Of a stretch of 64,000 nucleotides of DNA, positions 8,812 through 17,208 are shown piece by piece. Each line of letters opens with the position of its first letter. Within the stretch, counting starts at the first letter, position 1. The translations under genes and the position numbers were made by a program. Origin of the DNA: Ruminiclostridium hungatei (GTDB taxonomy: Bacteria > Bacillota > Clostridia > Acetivibrionales > DSM-1351). The notes under the pieces were generated by a model. The model was not told the DNA's origin. It searched no databases and was given only the letters and a program-made list of their open reading frames with translations. Location: assembly GCF_002051585.1 (NCBI RefSeq), contig NZ_MZGX01000029.1:20847-84846 (forward strand), given 5' to 3'.

Positions 8812-9958
8812 ATTTCTGCCTCCTGATTATCATATAGGTTACAAGACAAAATACCACGGTATATATGCCCAAAAGGCCGGTATTAATATAAAACCTCGTA
8901 TGCGTATCATAATAATATAAGGCATAGAACGCATCTGTTATAAGCGCTACGGGGTTGATGTACGACAGTGCCGGCACATACTGCTGGATGATGTATTTCA
9001 TCCTGTCAAACATCATGCCGGCCAGGAAAGCGGCTGCCATGGTAGAAACAATCAGAATTGCGGTCTTGACTCCCTCACTCTTTTTATTTGCCGCACTGAT
9101 CAGTGCCCCAAAGCTGATTCCTGACGCACATCCCAAAAGACAGTTCAGCAGTATAAACCCTATCTGATTTCCGAAGTCTATTTTCAGAACGAATACCAGA
9201 TACCCCATCAGCAGCATAATCTCTGCAAGGGATACCATAAGTCCTGCAAACAACCCTGCTGACAGTACCTTTAATTTATGAACAGGCGCAGCATTCAGTC
9301 TTGCAGCTCTTTTTGACAGGTTCGCCTGAATGTCCGTAACCTCTTTCAGTCCAAAAAATGCTCCATAGAAGCAAGACATGGCAATCAGGGTATAGAAGTA
9401 ATTTACCGTTATATCCGGCTTGTCTTTAGTCCCTATCTGAACCTCTCTCGTAAATCCGGCAATATTGCCCAGATCCTCTGCCAGACCGTTTTGAAGAGCG
9501 GCTGGCTCCCGCTTTACAATGCTCATTGCCGTACTGACGGTCTGACTGTATTGATCAAATATCTCCTTGATTATTGTCTGGTTAAAACCGGAGCTCTTGA
9601 CGGTCAGCCTGATAGGCTCCCCGTAGGTTACATAGCCTGCAATCTCATTATTATCAAGCAGCCTGTCCGCTTCCTCCGGAGACACCACCCTGACATTGAA
9701 CAGATGAATATCCTTCTCGCTGTCAGGAATATCCTTGGAATGCTGCTCCACAAAATTCTGAAAAGCTTTATCCCTCTGATATTGAGCATTATCCACTATA
9801 GCGATGTCAACAACCTTCAAGGCCTCCGATTTTGACAGATTTGAGAAAGCCATATTGAAGAAGGTGGCCAGTATCAAGGGGAATACCAGTGTCCAGAATA
9901 TCAGCGATTTATCCCTTACAATACATTTCAGCCGATTATAAAATATATTTAAAAACAT
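8798..9958 (-). CDS. ABC-2 type transporter permease (first subunit)
   Basis: A 386-residue ABC-2 permease: an N-terminal helix (FWTLVFPLILATFF), an extracytoplasmic domain of about 170 residues, then a bundle of hydrophobic helices to the C-terminus. The open frame extends 60 codons further upstream into the ATPase gene, but the ATG at 9958 has AAAAGGGG in front of it and starts at the expected place for the family. It begins 16 bases after the ATPase gene ends and overlaps the next permease by 14 bases, so all three form one operon. Confidence 0.88.
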   Translation of the reverse strand: MFLNIFYNRLKCIVRDKSLIFWTLVFPLILATFFNMAFSNLSKSEALKVVDIAIVDNAQYQRDKAFQNFVEQHSKDIPDSEKDIHLFNVRVVSPEEADRLLDNNEIAGYVTYGEPIRLTVKSSGFNQTIIKEIFDQYSQTVSTAMSIVKREPAALQNGLAEDLGNIAGFTREVQIGTKDKPDITVNYFYTLIAMSCFYGAFFGLKEVTDIQANLSKRAARLNAAPVHKLKVLSAGLFAGLMVSLAEIMLLMGYLVFVLKIDFGNQIGFILLNCLLGCASGISFGALISAANKKSEGVKTAILIVSTMAAAFLAGMMFDRMKYIIQQYVPALSYINPVALITDAFYALYYYDTHTRFYINTGLLGIYTVVFCLVTYMIIRRQKYDNI

Positions 9959-9974
9959 TTTTCTACCCCTTTTC

Positions 9975-10907
9975 TCAATCCCTGAGTTCCTTTCCTGTAA
10001 TTTCAAGAAACACATCGTTAAGTGTAGGCAATTCAGAGTATATTCTTCCAAAGGAGATGTCATGCTCTCTGAAAAAGTCAAGCAGGGTGGTAAGATTGTT
10101 CTTACCCTTGTTATATTTGATTGAAAGAGTTTTATCAATATATTCTACGCTGCTGACATTGGGCAGATTCTTTATCTGATTAATATGGACGCTGCTCAGT
10201 CCGAATATTTCCACAGATATCTTTTCCCCCAGCTTTATCATTCCCTTTAGCTCTTCCTTGCTGCCTGAGGCAATTACCCTGCCCTTATCCATTATCACAA
10301 TCCTGCTGCAAAGCTGTTCGACCTCCTCCATATAGTGGGAGGTATATATGATGGTTGCACCATCCTCGTTCAGCCTTTTTATTCCATCCAGTATATTGTT
10401 ACGGCTCTGGGGATCAACTGCCACAGTGGGTTCATCCAGTATTATCAGCCTTGGCTTATGTGCTATTCCACAGGCGATATTCAACCGGCGCAGCAAGCCG
10501 CCGCTCAGCTTCTTGGGGTAGAACTTCCTGAAGTCCTTCAATCCCACGAAATCCAGGGCTTCTTCCACCAGCCCCCTCCTTTTTTCTCTGTCTCTGACAT
10601 ACAGGCTGCAGAAATAGTCTATATTTTCATAAACCGTGAGTTCATCAAATACTGCAACATCCTGCATGATGACACCAATATCACGTTTTATATCATAGGC
10701 GTCAGGTGCCATTGGCTTGTCAAAAAGCTCTATTTCACCTTTATCATAATTCAAAAGAGAAAGAATGCAGTTTATTGCCGTTGTCTTGCCTGAGCCGTTC
10801 GGACCAAGGAGTCCAAAGATTTCACCCTCCTTCACATTGAAAGACAAGTGATCCAGGGCAACAAGGTCTCCATACCTTTTCACAAGATTTTTTACTCCAA
10901 CTATCAT
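9975..10907 (-). CDS. ABC transporter ATP-binding protein (DrrA/CcmA-like)
   Basis: The ATPase of the exporter (310 residues). Walker A is GPNGSGKTT near residue 35, the signature motif is LSGG followed by LLRRLNIA, and Walker B is LIILDEPTVAVDP; a switch histidine (TSH) follows. The C-terminal 80 residues form the extra domain typical of DrrA-type ATPases that pair with ABC-2 permeases. Its ATG at 10907 has AGGAGG 7 bases upstream, and a folded leader lies immediately before it. Such systems export drugs, peptides or lipids; no substrate gene is adjacent, so the cargo is unknown. Confidence 0.93.
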   Translation of the reverse strand: MIVGVKNLVKRYGDLVALDHLSFNVKEGEIFGLLGPNGSGKTTAINCILSLLNYDKGEIELFDKPMAPDAYDIKRDIGVIMQDVAVFDELTVYENIDYFCSLYVRDREKRRGLVEEALDFVGLKDFRKFYPKKLSGGLLRRLNIACGIAHKPRLIILDEPTVAVDPQSRNNILDGIKRLNEDGATIIYTSHYMEEVEQLCSRIVIMDKGRVIASGSKEELKGMIKLGEKISVEIFGLSSVHINQIKNLPNVSSVEYIDKTLSIKYNKGKNNLTTLLDFFREHDISFGRIYSELPTLNDVFLEITGKELRD

Positions 10908-10920
10908 ATCAGAACCTCCT

Positions 10921-11026
10921 AAGTCAATTACTATCAGCTTTCAGCCGATAGTTCGGGTTTGAGTCAAAAGCCTCCTGAAGTCAAAAGCCAATTCAAACCC
11001 AAACTGCTTTGAACCGTAATTGACTT
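10921..11026 (-). promoter_or_regulatory. Cloverleaf-like leader in front of the ABC exporter
   Basis: Perfect 11-base arms AAGTCAATTAC (10921-10931) and GTAATTGACTT (11016-11026) enclose two inner hairpins. These are CTATC/GATAG around a GGCTGAAAGC-like loop, and GGGTTTGA (10955-10962) with TCAAACCC (10993-11000). The outer stem ends just upstream of the AGGAGG site of the ATPase gene. Within it the motif GGCTTTTGACT occurs twice on the minus strand. The fold suggests RNA-level control but matches no riboswitch class I can name. Confidence 0.45.
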
Positions 11027-11109
11027 TGGTAAACTGACTTATCCTTTAATAATATTCTAGCCTATATTCCGGCAGCACTTAAGTGTCAGGAATCAGAAGT
11101 TAATATGAC

Positions 11110-11145
11110 AAATGTCACTTTTGTCTAGTATAATTTATACATACT
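11110..11145 (+). promoter_or_regulatory. Probable promoter of the iron-sulfur flavoprotein gene
   Basis: A perfect TATAAT stands near 11130 with ATGACA 18 bases upstream, about 85 bases before the start codon of the flavoprotein gene. Assignment is by consensus match only. Confidence 0.4.
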
Positions 11146-11218
11146 CGATAAATGCACCCAAATACAACAAGATTCACATAAACAGAAGTAAATTATTTTG
11201 AAAGGGATGGGGCACTAT

Positions 11219-11806
11219 ATGAAGAAAATACTGGGTATTTCCGGAAGTCCCCGGAAGGATGGCAACACTTCGTACACTGTTAACTATGCATTGGAGCTTT
11301 TGTCTCAGAAAGGTTTTGAAACAAGATTCATTACCCTTGCAGGCAGGAACATTCATCCTTGTACAGGCTGCTGGAGCTGCAGCGGGACAGGCAACTGCGT
11401 ATATAGGGATGACATGACGGAGATTCTGCTTGCCCTGCAATGGTGTGACGGGCTGCTGCTGGCTTCTCCGGTGTATTTCGGCATGGTGAGCGGTCAGATG
11501 AAAACCATGATGGACCGCTGCGCATGCATCCGGGCCAAGTACAGTGACGATCTGCTTATGGCGGGAAAAGTGGGAGGAGCTATTGCCTGTGCAAACTCCA
11601 GAAATGGCGGTCAGGAAACTACTCTTCAGAACATTCAGACCTTTTTGCTTCAGATGAACATGCTGGTTGTCAGTGACGGTCTTCCCTACTGTCATTCCGG
11701 CGGAACCATAATGAGTGACGCGGACAAGGATGCCTGGGGCCTGGAAACCGTCAGAAATCTTGCAGCCAATCTGGGCAAAATGCTTTCCAGACCTCATGTA
11801 AGGTAG
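11219..11806 (+). CDS. Iron-sulfur flavoprotein / NADPH-dependent FMN reductase family
   Basis: This 195-residue flavodoxin-fold protein begins KKILGISGSPRKDGNT, the FMN phosphate-binding loop of the family. It then carries four cysteines spaced C-x2-C-x2-C-x5-C (CTGCWSCSGTGNC). That compact motif binds a [4Fe-4S] cluster in the Isf flavoproteins of anaerobes, which transfer electrons from ferredoxin and may reduce oxygen species. The ATG at 11219 was chosen, with a GGGG site about 6 bases upstream; a TTG at 11198 is in frame but lies before that site. It stands alone, with a promoter-like TATAAT upstream. The exact electron acceptor is unknown. Confidence 0.85.
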   Translation: MKKILGISGSPRKDGNTSYTVNYALELLSQKGFETRFITLAGRNIHPCTGCWSCSGTGNCVYRDDMTEILLALQWCDGLLLASPVYFGMVSGQMKTMMDRCACIRAKYSDDLLMAGKVGGAIACANSRNGGQETTLQNIQTFLLQMNMLVVSDGLPYCHSGGTIMSDADKDAWGLETVRNLAANLGKMLSRPHVR

Positions 11807-11846
11807 CTTGTGATTCCTCCGGCACATGTGCATAATTTCTTTCCCA

Positions 11847-11884
11847 GAAAAAAGAACCGCTATGGGTGTCCCCTATGGCGGTTC
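11847..11884 (-). terminator. Terminator of the modA-like gene
   Basis: Arms GAACCGC and GCGGTTC with an inner ATAGGG/CCCTAT-type pairing form a long hairpin (11853-11884). On the minus strand it is followed by six T (11847-11852). It lies 65 bases after the modA stop codon and also separates it from the convergent flavoprotein gene. Confidence 0.8.
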
Positions 11885-11949
11885 CAGGCATAATCCTGTG
11901 TTTGAATAAGCTCCATATAAATATTGTGATGATTTTAATTAAGTATTGT

Positions 11950-12831
11950 CTATTTATCTATAAAAATGAATCCGTATTTTTCAAATACAGGTTTAGCTTC
12001 CTTGCTGTATAAAAATTCTGTAAAGGCTTTGGCTGCCTCGGCGTTTTTACTGTCTTTAATAACGGCTGCAGGATAGAGGACAGCCTTATGTGAATCCTTA
12101 GGCGCTGAAGCGGCAACTTTTACCTTGTCGGATATTTTTGCATCAGTGGAATATACTATACCGGCATCTGCATTGCCCGTTTCAACCCAGGTCAATACTT
12201 CCTTTACATCATTGCCATATACAACCTTGTCCTTTATTTTATCCAAAAGCCCTAGTTTTGTGAGAACCTCTTCGGCATATTGTCCTACAGGAACACCTTT
12301 CGGCTCACCCAGCCCTATATGTTTTACCTTGTCAGAGGTCAAATCCTTAAAATCCGTCACTGCAGCGGAGTCCTTGGGTACAATAAGCACTACGTCGTTC
12401 TGTAAAAATTCCCTTCTGGTCTCATCCAGCAAAAGCCCCTTGTCCTTAAGTGCATCCATTTGTTTTGTAGCTGCCGATACAAATACATCTACCTGGGCCC
12501 CATTTTCTATCTGTTGCTGCAAAGCTCCGGACGAGCCAAAGGTGAAGGTCAACTTTACATTGGTGTTTTTTCCTTCATATAAAGTTTTTATTTCCGCCAG
12601 CGAATCCTTCAGGCTGGCTGCCGCCGACACCAGCAGTTCAACGGGCTTTGACCCGTCTTCATTTGAAGGTCCGGTAGTATTTGCCCCGGTTTGAGAAACC
12701 AAAGCAGAGGAGTCGGCAGAGCTGCTGGAATTTACGGCTTCATTGGCAGTCTGCCCGCATGCGGTTGCAAAAACCATCAGCAGAATCAATAATACTGAAA
12801 AAGCTTTTTTCATACTCTTTAATTGTCTCAT
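11950..12831 (-). CDS. modA: Molybdate ABC transporter substrate-binding lipoprotein
   Basis: The 293-residue product starts with a lipoprotein signal peptide ending ATAC at Cys25, so it is anchored outside the membrane. After a Ser-rich linker come the ModA blocks: LLVSAAASLKDSLAEIK, TFTFGSSGALQQQIENGAQVDVFVSAA, and EVLTWVETGNADAGIVYSTDA. These contain the serines and backbone positions that bind the oxyanion. The ATG at 12831 has AGGAG upstream; a GTG at 12852 is in frame but unlikely. No modB or modC follows, so the permease and ATPase must be elsewhere or absent. It is divergent from a regulator with a related binding domain, which points to control by molybdate or tungstate. Confidence 0.9.
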   Translation of the reverse strand: MRQLKSMKKAFSVLLILLMVFATACGQTANEAVNSSSSADSSALVSQTGANTTGPSNEDGSKPVELLVSAAASLKDSLAEIKTLYEGKNTNVKLTFTFGSSGALQQQIENGAQVDVFVSAATKQMDALKDKGLLLDETRREFLQNDVVLIVPKDSAAVTDFKDLTSDKVKHIGLGEPKGVPVGQYAEEVLTKLGLLDKIKDKVVYGNDVKEVLTWVETGNADAGIVYSTDAKISDKVKVAASAPKDSHKAVLYPAAVIKDSKNAEAAKAFTEFLYSKEAKPVFEKYGFIFIDK

Positions 12832-13229
12832 AATATTCTCCTGTCTACGCACTATCTTTATTATCTCTCATAAACCAAAAATGATGAAACTATAAATTTT
12901 AGTTATAATCTCACCATTGAGATGTACAAATATTCTTGTTTTGTAGATTTTAAATACCATTTGTCACGTTTCATCATTTATCATGTGCGTTTATGTTATG
13001 TTTTATTACGACTAATTATATCAGGATTAAATAAATAATCAAGAGTCAATTTAAATGAATTTAAATAATGTGCCCAATCCGGATAATATTGAAAATTCCT
13101 GAGCTTCTTCAGTCCACTGTTTGTCTCAAAATAGAAATTGCTTTTATCCACCTGGAAATATATAATATAATAAAATGTTTTACACGCTTTTATACTGTTT
13201 TATTACTTTACTTAAAGAGGATGAAACCT
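12832..13229. promoter_or_regulatory. Divergent intergenic region with a candidate operator pair
   Basis: About 400 AT-rich bases separate modA from the divergent regulator. A perfect 12-base inverted repeat, AAATGATGAAAC (12879-12890) and GTTTCATCATTT (12968-12979), lies 78 bases apart near the modA side. A near-palindrome AACTATAAATTTTAGTT is at 12888-12904. These are plausible operator sites for the adjacent DNA-binding protein. No gene was seen here. Confidence 0.4.
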
Positions 13230-14189
13230 ATGGACAACAATACCGCCTTAACTCCGCAAGAAGTGGCCGATATATTGAAAATTGCAAAAAACACGGTTTA
13301 TGAATTGATTAAACGTGGAGAACTGAACTCTTACAGAGTAGGAAAAAAAGTCAGGGTTGATATAACTGATGTCAACGAATACAAGAACAGAACCAAAAGC
13401 ATGAAGATCAATCCTTCAGCCGTCCCTGACAACCTGAATGCCAATCCGGCTTACGTACAGTTCTATAAAGAGCCTGCACAAAACAGCGGCTTTGTCATCT
13501 GCGGCCAGGATATAATGCTGGATATCCTCTCCCGCCACCTTCAAATGCATCCTTATGGCGTTCCGGCCCTAAGGTCTTATGTGGGCAGCTATAACGGCCT
13601 GTATGAGCTCTATCACGGAAATGTCCATATGGCTACTGCACATTTGTGGGATGGAGACACGGGACAATACAATATTCCCTATGTCAAACGCATGCTGCCC
13701 GGAGTACCGGCTGTAATAATCCACCTGGCAAGCCGTTTTCAAGGCTTGTATGTGGCTCATGGAAATCCAAAGGGCATAACGGGCTGGGAAGATTTCAGAA
13801 GGAAAGACCTTGTCATGATAAACCGTGAAAAGGGAAGCGGTACGAGAGTTCTTCTGGATGAACACCTTAGAAGACTTGGCATACCTGCCTCATCCATAAG
13901 CGGCTATGGCCGGGAAAGCACCTCACACCTGGCAATAGCAAGCACAATAGCCCGAGGGGGCGCAGACATCGGCGTAGGCAATGAAAAATCCGGTCAGCAG
14001 GTCAAGGGTATTGATTTCATCCCATTGCAGACTGAACGCTATGAGCTTGTAATAAAAAAGGAAGATATAAAAAAAGCTCCGTATATTACCGTACTTGAAA
14101 TTCTCAATTCCCAGGAGTTCCGGTTGGAACTCGAAGGCATAGGCGGCTATGACCTGTCCGAGCTGGGTAAAATTATAGCCGAAACCTGA
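13230..14189 (+). CDS. Molybdate/tungstate-type regulator: excisionase-like HTH fused to a PBP-like domain
   Basis: The 319-residue protein has an N-terminal MerR/excisionase-type helix-turn-helix (LTPQEVADILKIAKNTVYEL ... GKKVRV, residues about 7-55). A large domain follows that resembles periplasmic oxyanion-binding proteins (PBP_like), with the GSGTRVLLDEHLRRLGI and ARGGADIGVGNE blocks. Together these make a cytoplasmic one-component sensor in which binding of molybdate or tungstate would change DNA binding. The ATG at 13230 has AGAGG 9 bases upstream; the frame is open 54 codons further up but without a good site. The neighbouring divergent modA is the likely target. Ligand identity is inferred from that context. 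Confidence 0.85.
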   Translation: MDNNTALTPQEVADILKIAKNTVYELIKRGELNSYRVGKKVRVDITDVNEYKNRTKSMKINPSAVPDNLNANPAYVQFYKEPAQNSGFVICGQDIMLDILSRHLQMHPYGVPALRSYVGSYNGLYELYHGNVHMATAHLWDGDTGQYNIPYVKRMLPGVPAVIIHLASRFQGLYVAHGNPKGITGWEDFRRKDLVMINREKGSGTRVLLDEHLRRLGIPASSISGYGRESTSHLAIASTIARGGADIGVGNEKSGQQVKGIDFIPLQTERYELVIKKEDIKKAPYITVLEILNSQEFRLELEGIGGYDLSELGKIIAET

Positions 14190-14211
14190 CCTGCACATTA
14201 TTGGTATATGC

Positions 14212-14262
14212 AGCTATCTTGAAGAATCGTCTGAGTTTTTTCAAGATAGCTTTTTATTTTTC
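14212..14262 (+). terminator. Terminator of the PBP-like regulator gene
   Basis: AGCTATCTTGA (14212-14222) pairs with TCAAGATAGCT (14241-14251), followed by TTTTATTTTT. It lies 22 bases after the stop codon. Confidence 0.88.
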
Positions 14263-14268
14263 ATGCTT

Positions 14269-14431
14269 TAGTACGACATTCGGTAAATCCTGGTACATAA
14301 TTGGGTATATTTTTTTGAACTACATCGTTGTCGTCCATTGGAATAAAGCAATTATTCCGCACTCCTCCGCCTTGTATTTCCAAAAAGTCTCTTCCAAATT
14401 TATGCACCCTATTTATCGAATGTTGTACTAA
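14269..14431. mobile_element. MITE-like long imperfect palindrome
   Basis: The two ends are inverted copies: TAGTACGACATTCGGTAAAT at the left and, read on the other strand, TAGTACAACATTCGATAAAT at the right, followed by GGTRCATAA in both. The 163-bp element folds back on itself around AATAAAGCAATTATT near 14349 and has no coding capacity. Its right half (14340-14430) is repeated at 18327-18417 with five base differences. These are traits of a non-autonomous inverted-repeat element; the parent transposase is not in the window. It fills most of the gap between the regulator and gmd. Confidence 0.6.
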
Positions 14432-14577
14432 TCTCAAGTTTTAAGCCTCCTATCTGTTCCATAATTTATACCCCATACATATTATGTTACTAGCCGGATT
14501 TTTGATAAAGCATGGGCTTTCAGGCTTTTCCCAGCCGAAAACTCATGCCCTAAAAATATTATGGGAGAGTATTATAC

Positions 14578-15597
14578 ATGAAAAAAGCTTTAATTACAGG
14601 TATAACCGGTCAGGACGGCTCATACCTATCTGAGTTTTTGTTGGATAAGGGGTATCAGGTACATGGAATAATACGCCGGAGCAGCACCGTCAATACTGGC
14701 AGGATAGCGCATTTGCTCCAGGGGCCTGACGCAAATCCCAACCTGCTTGTTCATTACGGTGACTTGACCGATTCCGGCAGTCTGTGTAAGTTGCTATATA
14801 AGATTCAGCCTGACGAAGTATATAATCTAGGTGCACAAAGCCATGTCAAGGTCTCCTTTGATGTTCCCGAGTACACCTCCGATGCAAATGGTCTTGGTAC
14901 CCTGAGATTTCTGGACTGCATAAGGGAAGTCAAGCCGGATACCAGATTTTATCAGGCCTCTTCCAGCGAATTGTTTGGAAAAGTAAGAGAAATTCCTCAA
15001 AATGAAAACACACCCTTTTATCCCAGAAGCCCTTATGCGGCTGCGAAACTGTATGCCTACTGGATAACCGTCAATTACCGGGAGGCTTATGATCTTTTTG
15101 CCTGTAACGGCATCCTCTTCAACCATGAGTCCCCCAGAAGGGGCGAAACCTTTGTTACGAGGAAAATAACACTTGGAATATCCAATATTCTAAAAGGCAG
15201 GCAGGATAAGCTTGTTCTCGGGAATCTTGATGCCAAAAGAGACTGGGGCTATGCGAAAGACTATGTTGAGGCTATGTGGCTTATATTACAGCAGCCCGCT
15301 CCGGAGGATTATGTCATTGCCACCGGTGAAACCCATACCGTAAGGGAATTCTGCGAGCTGGCCTTCAAGCATGCAGGAATAACCTTGAAGTGGGAAGGGC
15401 AGGGCATTTCTGAAAAAGCCCTGGACAGCACTACAGGAAAGGAACTGATTACAATAAACAGTGAATATTTCCGCCCCACCGAGGTGGATTTGCTGCTGGG
15501 AGACCCCTCCAAGGCTAAAAGCAAGCTCAATTGGACTCAAAAGGTGTCCTTTGAGGAATTGGTGAAATTAATGGTTGAGAGCGATTTGAAAAACTGA
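14578..15597 (+). CDS. gmd: GDP-mannose 4,6-dehydratase
   Basis: Converts GDP-D-mannose to GDP-4-keto-6-deoxy-D-mannose, the first step of GDP-L-fucose synthesis, in the cytoplasm. The 339-residue protein opens with the NAD(P)-binding loop [12 protein letters not shown]. It has the diagnostic [13 protein letters not shown] segment, the [10 protein letters not shown] block with the catalytic Ser/Glu, and the YxxxK pair in [17 protein letters not shown] precedes the ATG by about 10 bases. It is followed 50 bases later by fcl, which performs the next two steps; guanylyltransferase and fucosyltransferase genes lie on the other strand in the same region. Confidence 0.97.
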   Translation: MKKALITGITGQDGSYLSEFLLDKGYQVHGIIRRSSTVNTGRIAHLLQGPDANPNLLVHYGDLTDSGSLCKLLYKIQPDEVYNLGAQSHVKVSFDVPEYTSDANGLGTLRFLDCIREVKPDTRFYQASSSELFGKVREIPQNENTPFYPRSPYAAAKLYAYWITVNYREAYDLFACNGILFNHESPRRGETFVTRKITLGISNILKGRQDKLVLGNLDAKRDWGYAKDYVEAMWLILQQPAPEDYVIATGETHTVREFCELAFKHAGITLKWEGQGISEKALDSTTGKELITINSEYFRPTEVDLLLGDPSKAKSKLNWTQKVSFEELVKLMVESDLKN

Positions 15598-15647
15598 CAG
15601 ATAAGAGAGTTTGGTGAACAGGTATATTATAACAGGGGAGATTGAAT

Positions 15648-16577
15648 ATGAATAAGGACAGTAAAATTTATATTGCGGGGCATACCGGCATGGTGGGATC
15701 AGCTTTGGTACGCTGTCTCAAGCGCAACGGCTATGAAAATCTCATTTATAGATCCCACAGGGAACTTGATCTGACTGACCAGGCAGCTACAGACGGATTT
15801 TTTGAGGCAGAACAGCCGGAATATGTCATTATCGCCTCGGCAAAGGTTGGGGGAATTCACGCCAATAATACCTATCCGGCTGATTTCATAATGGAAAACA
15901 TGCTTATTGAGTGTAATATTATAAGAAGTTCCCATAAATATGGCGTGAAAAAGCTTCTGTTTCTCGGCAGTTCCTGCATCTATCCAAAGGCCTGCTCACA
16001 GCCCATAAAAGAAGAATATCTTCTCACCGGCCCGCTGGAATCCACCAATGAAGCCTACGCCCTGGCGAAAATATCGGGTATCAAGATGTGCCAGGCCTAT
16101 AACAGACAGTTCGGCACAGACTATATATGTGCAATGCCCGCAAGCCTGTATGGAATAAACGATCGTTTTGATCTGTACAATGCCCATGTCATACCGTCAA
16201 TGCTTATAAAGCTGCATAAGGCAAAACTTGAAGACAGCCCCTTCGTCGAGCTGTGGGGAACAGGTACACCCTTGCGGGAATTTCTATATGTTGATGATAT
16301 GGCCGAAGCCTGTCTTTGCATGCTTTTGAACTATTCAGGGAGTGAATTCATAAATATAGGCTCAGGAAGTGAAATAAGCATCGGTGAACTGGCTGAAACA
16401 ATCAGAGGCGTGGTAGACTATAAAGGAAGCATTATTTTTGATACCACAAAACCAGATGGTACACCCCGCAGAGTTCTTGACAACTCCAGAATACGCGGGA
16501 TGGGCTGGAAACCTGAAATCGGCATGGAAGAAGGACTTCGAAGAGAATATGCCTATTACCTGGAAAACATCCTGTAA
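15648..16577 (+). CDS. fcl: GDP-L-fucose synthase
   Basis: This bifunctional 3,5-epimerase/4-reductase turns the Gmd product into GDP-L-fucose using NADPH. The 309-residue protein has the Rossmann loop IAGHTGMVGSALV, then LGSSCIYPK with the catalytic Ser, and YALAKISG with the Tyr/Lys pair. It also has the GTGTPLREFLYVDDMA block typical of the WcaG/Fcl family. The ATG at 15648 has AGGGGAG 7 bases upstream; a TTG two codons earlier is also in frame. It forms an operon with gmd, and the gene after it is convergent. Confidence 0.96.
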   Translation: MNKDSKIYIAGHTGMVGSALVRCLKRNGYENLIYRSHRELDLTDQAATDGFFEAEQPEYVIIASAKVGGIHANNTYPADFIMENMLIECNIIRSSHKYGVKKLLFLGSSCIYPKACSQPIKEEYLLTGPLESTNEAYALAKISGIKMCQAYNRQFGTDYICAMPASLYGINDRFDLYNAHVIPSMLIKLHKAKLEDSPFVELWGTGTPLREFLYVDDMAEACLCMLLNYSGSEFINIGSGSEISIGELAETIRGVVDYKGSIIFDTTKPDGTPRRVLDNSRIRGMGWKPEIGMEEGLRREYAYYLENIL

Positions 16578-16688
16578 ATCAAGAGGCAGGTCCCGGGGGA
16601 TACTGCCTCTATTCCATATAGTCCTGTATTTAACCCCTTATGCCGCTCCTTACATAAAAGCTCTACGGATACCTGCCATTACGCCGGC

Positions 16689-17141
16689 TCAGTCTATGGA
16701 TATCTGCTTTAAAACCTCCATCTGAGCCTGGAGTAGGAGCTCAGTCTTGGTTTTAAGAGTAAAAATCTCAGCCTTTATTTCCTCAAGCTTGCCTTTTGCC
16801 CTAACTATTTCCTGATTTGCCGCTTCAATGATCTTTGTTGCATTTGCCTCTGCCTCACTGGTAATAAGCCTTGCCTTTTCACATGCATTCACTTTTATTT
16901 GTTCACTTGTATGCTGTGCAACCAGGATCGAATGCTGAAGTGACTCTTCCAGCATTTTGTAATGCTGAATTGCTTCATTAAGACTGTTTATTTTTGTTCT
17001 CATTTCCTCATTTTCTTTCATTACTCGTGAGTAATCGTCATTAATAAGAGCCAGTAAATTATTAACCTGTTTTCTGCTATAGCCGTCCAAGAACGATCTT
17101 TTAAGGCAAATACTTCTCAATTCCTCAGGGGTATAATTCAT
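16689..17141 (-). CDS. DivIVA-like coiled-coil protein
   Basis: The N-terminal 50 residues (MNYTPEELRSICLKRSFLDGYS, then QVNNLLALINDDY) match the membrane-curvature domain of DivIVA/GpsB proteins, where the usual motif is F-x-x-x-x-x-GYxxxxV. The remaining 100 residues are predicted coiled coil without a C-terminal extension. At 150 residues it is shorter than a typical DivIVA. DivIVA-family proteins mark poles or septa and recruit partners. The ATG at 17141 follows TAGGAG by 8 bases. It sits between the GDP-fucose genes and a kinase-like gene, outside any division cluster, so it may position a surface-glycan machine; that is speculation. Confidence 0.75.
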   Translation of the reverse strand: MNYTPEELRSICLKRSFLDGYSRKQVNNLLALINDDYSRVMKENEEMRTKINSLNEAIQHYKMLEESLQHSILVAQHTSEQIKVNACEKARLITSEAEANATKIIEAANQEIVRAKGKLEEIKAEIFTLKTKTELLLQAQMEVLKQISID

Positions 17142-17208
17142 ACGTCCCACTCCTAATATTCTTTCATACTACATATATATTCCGAATTGCTGAATATATT
17201 CGGGTATC

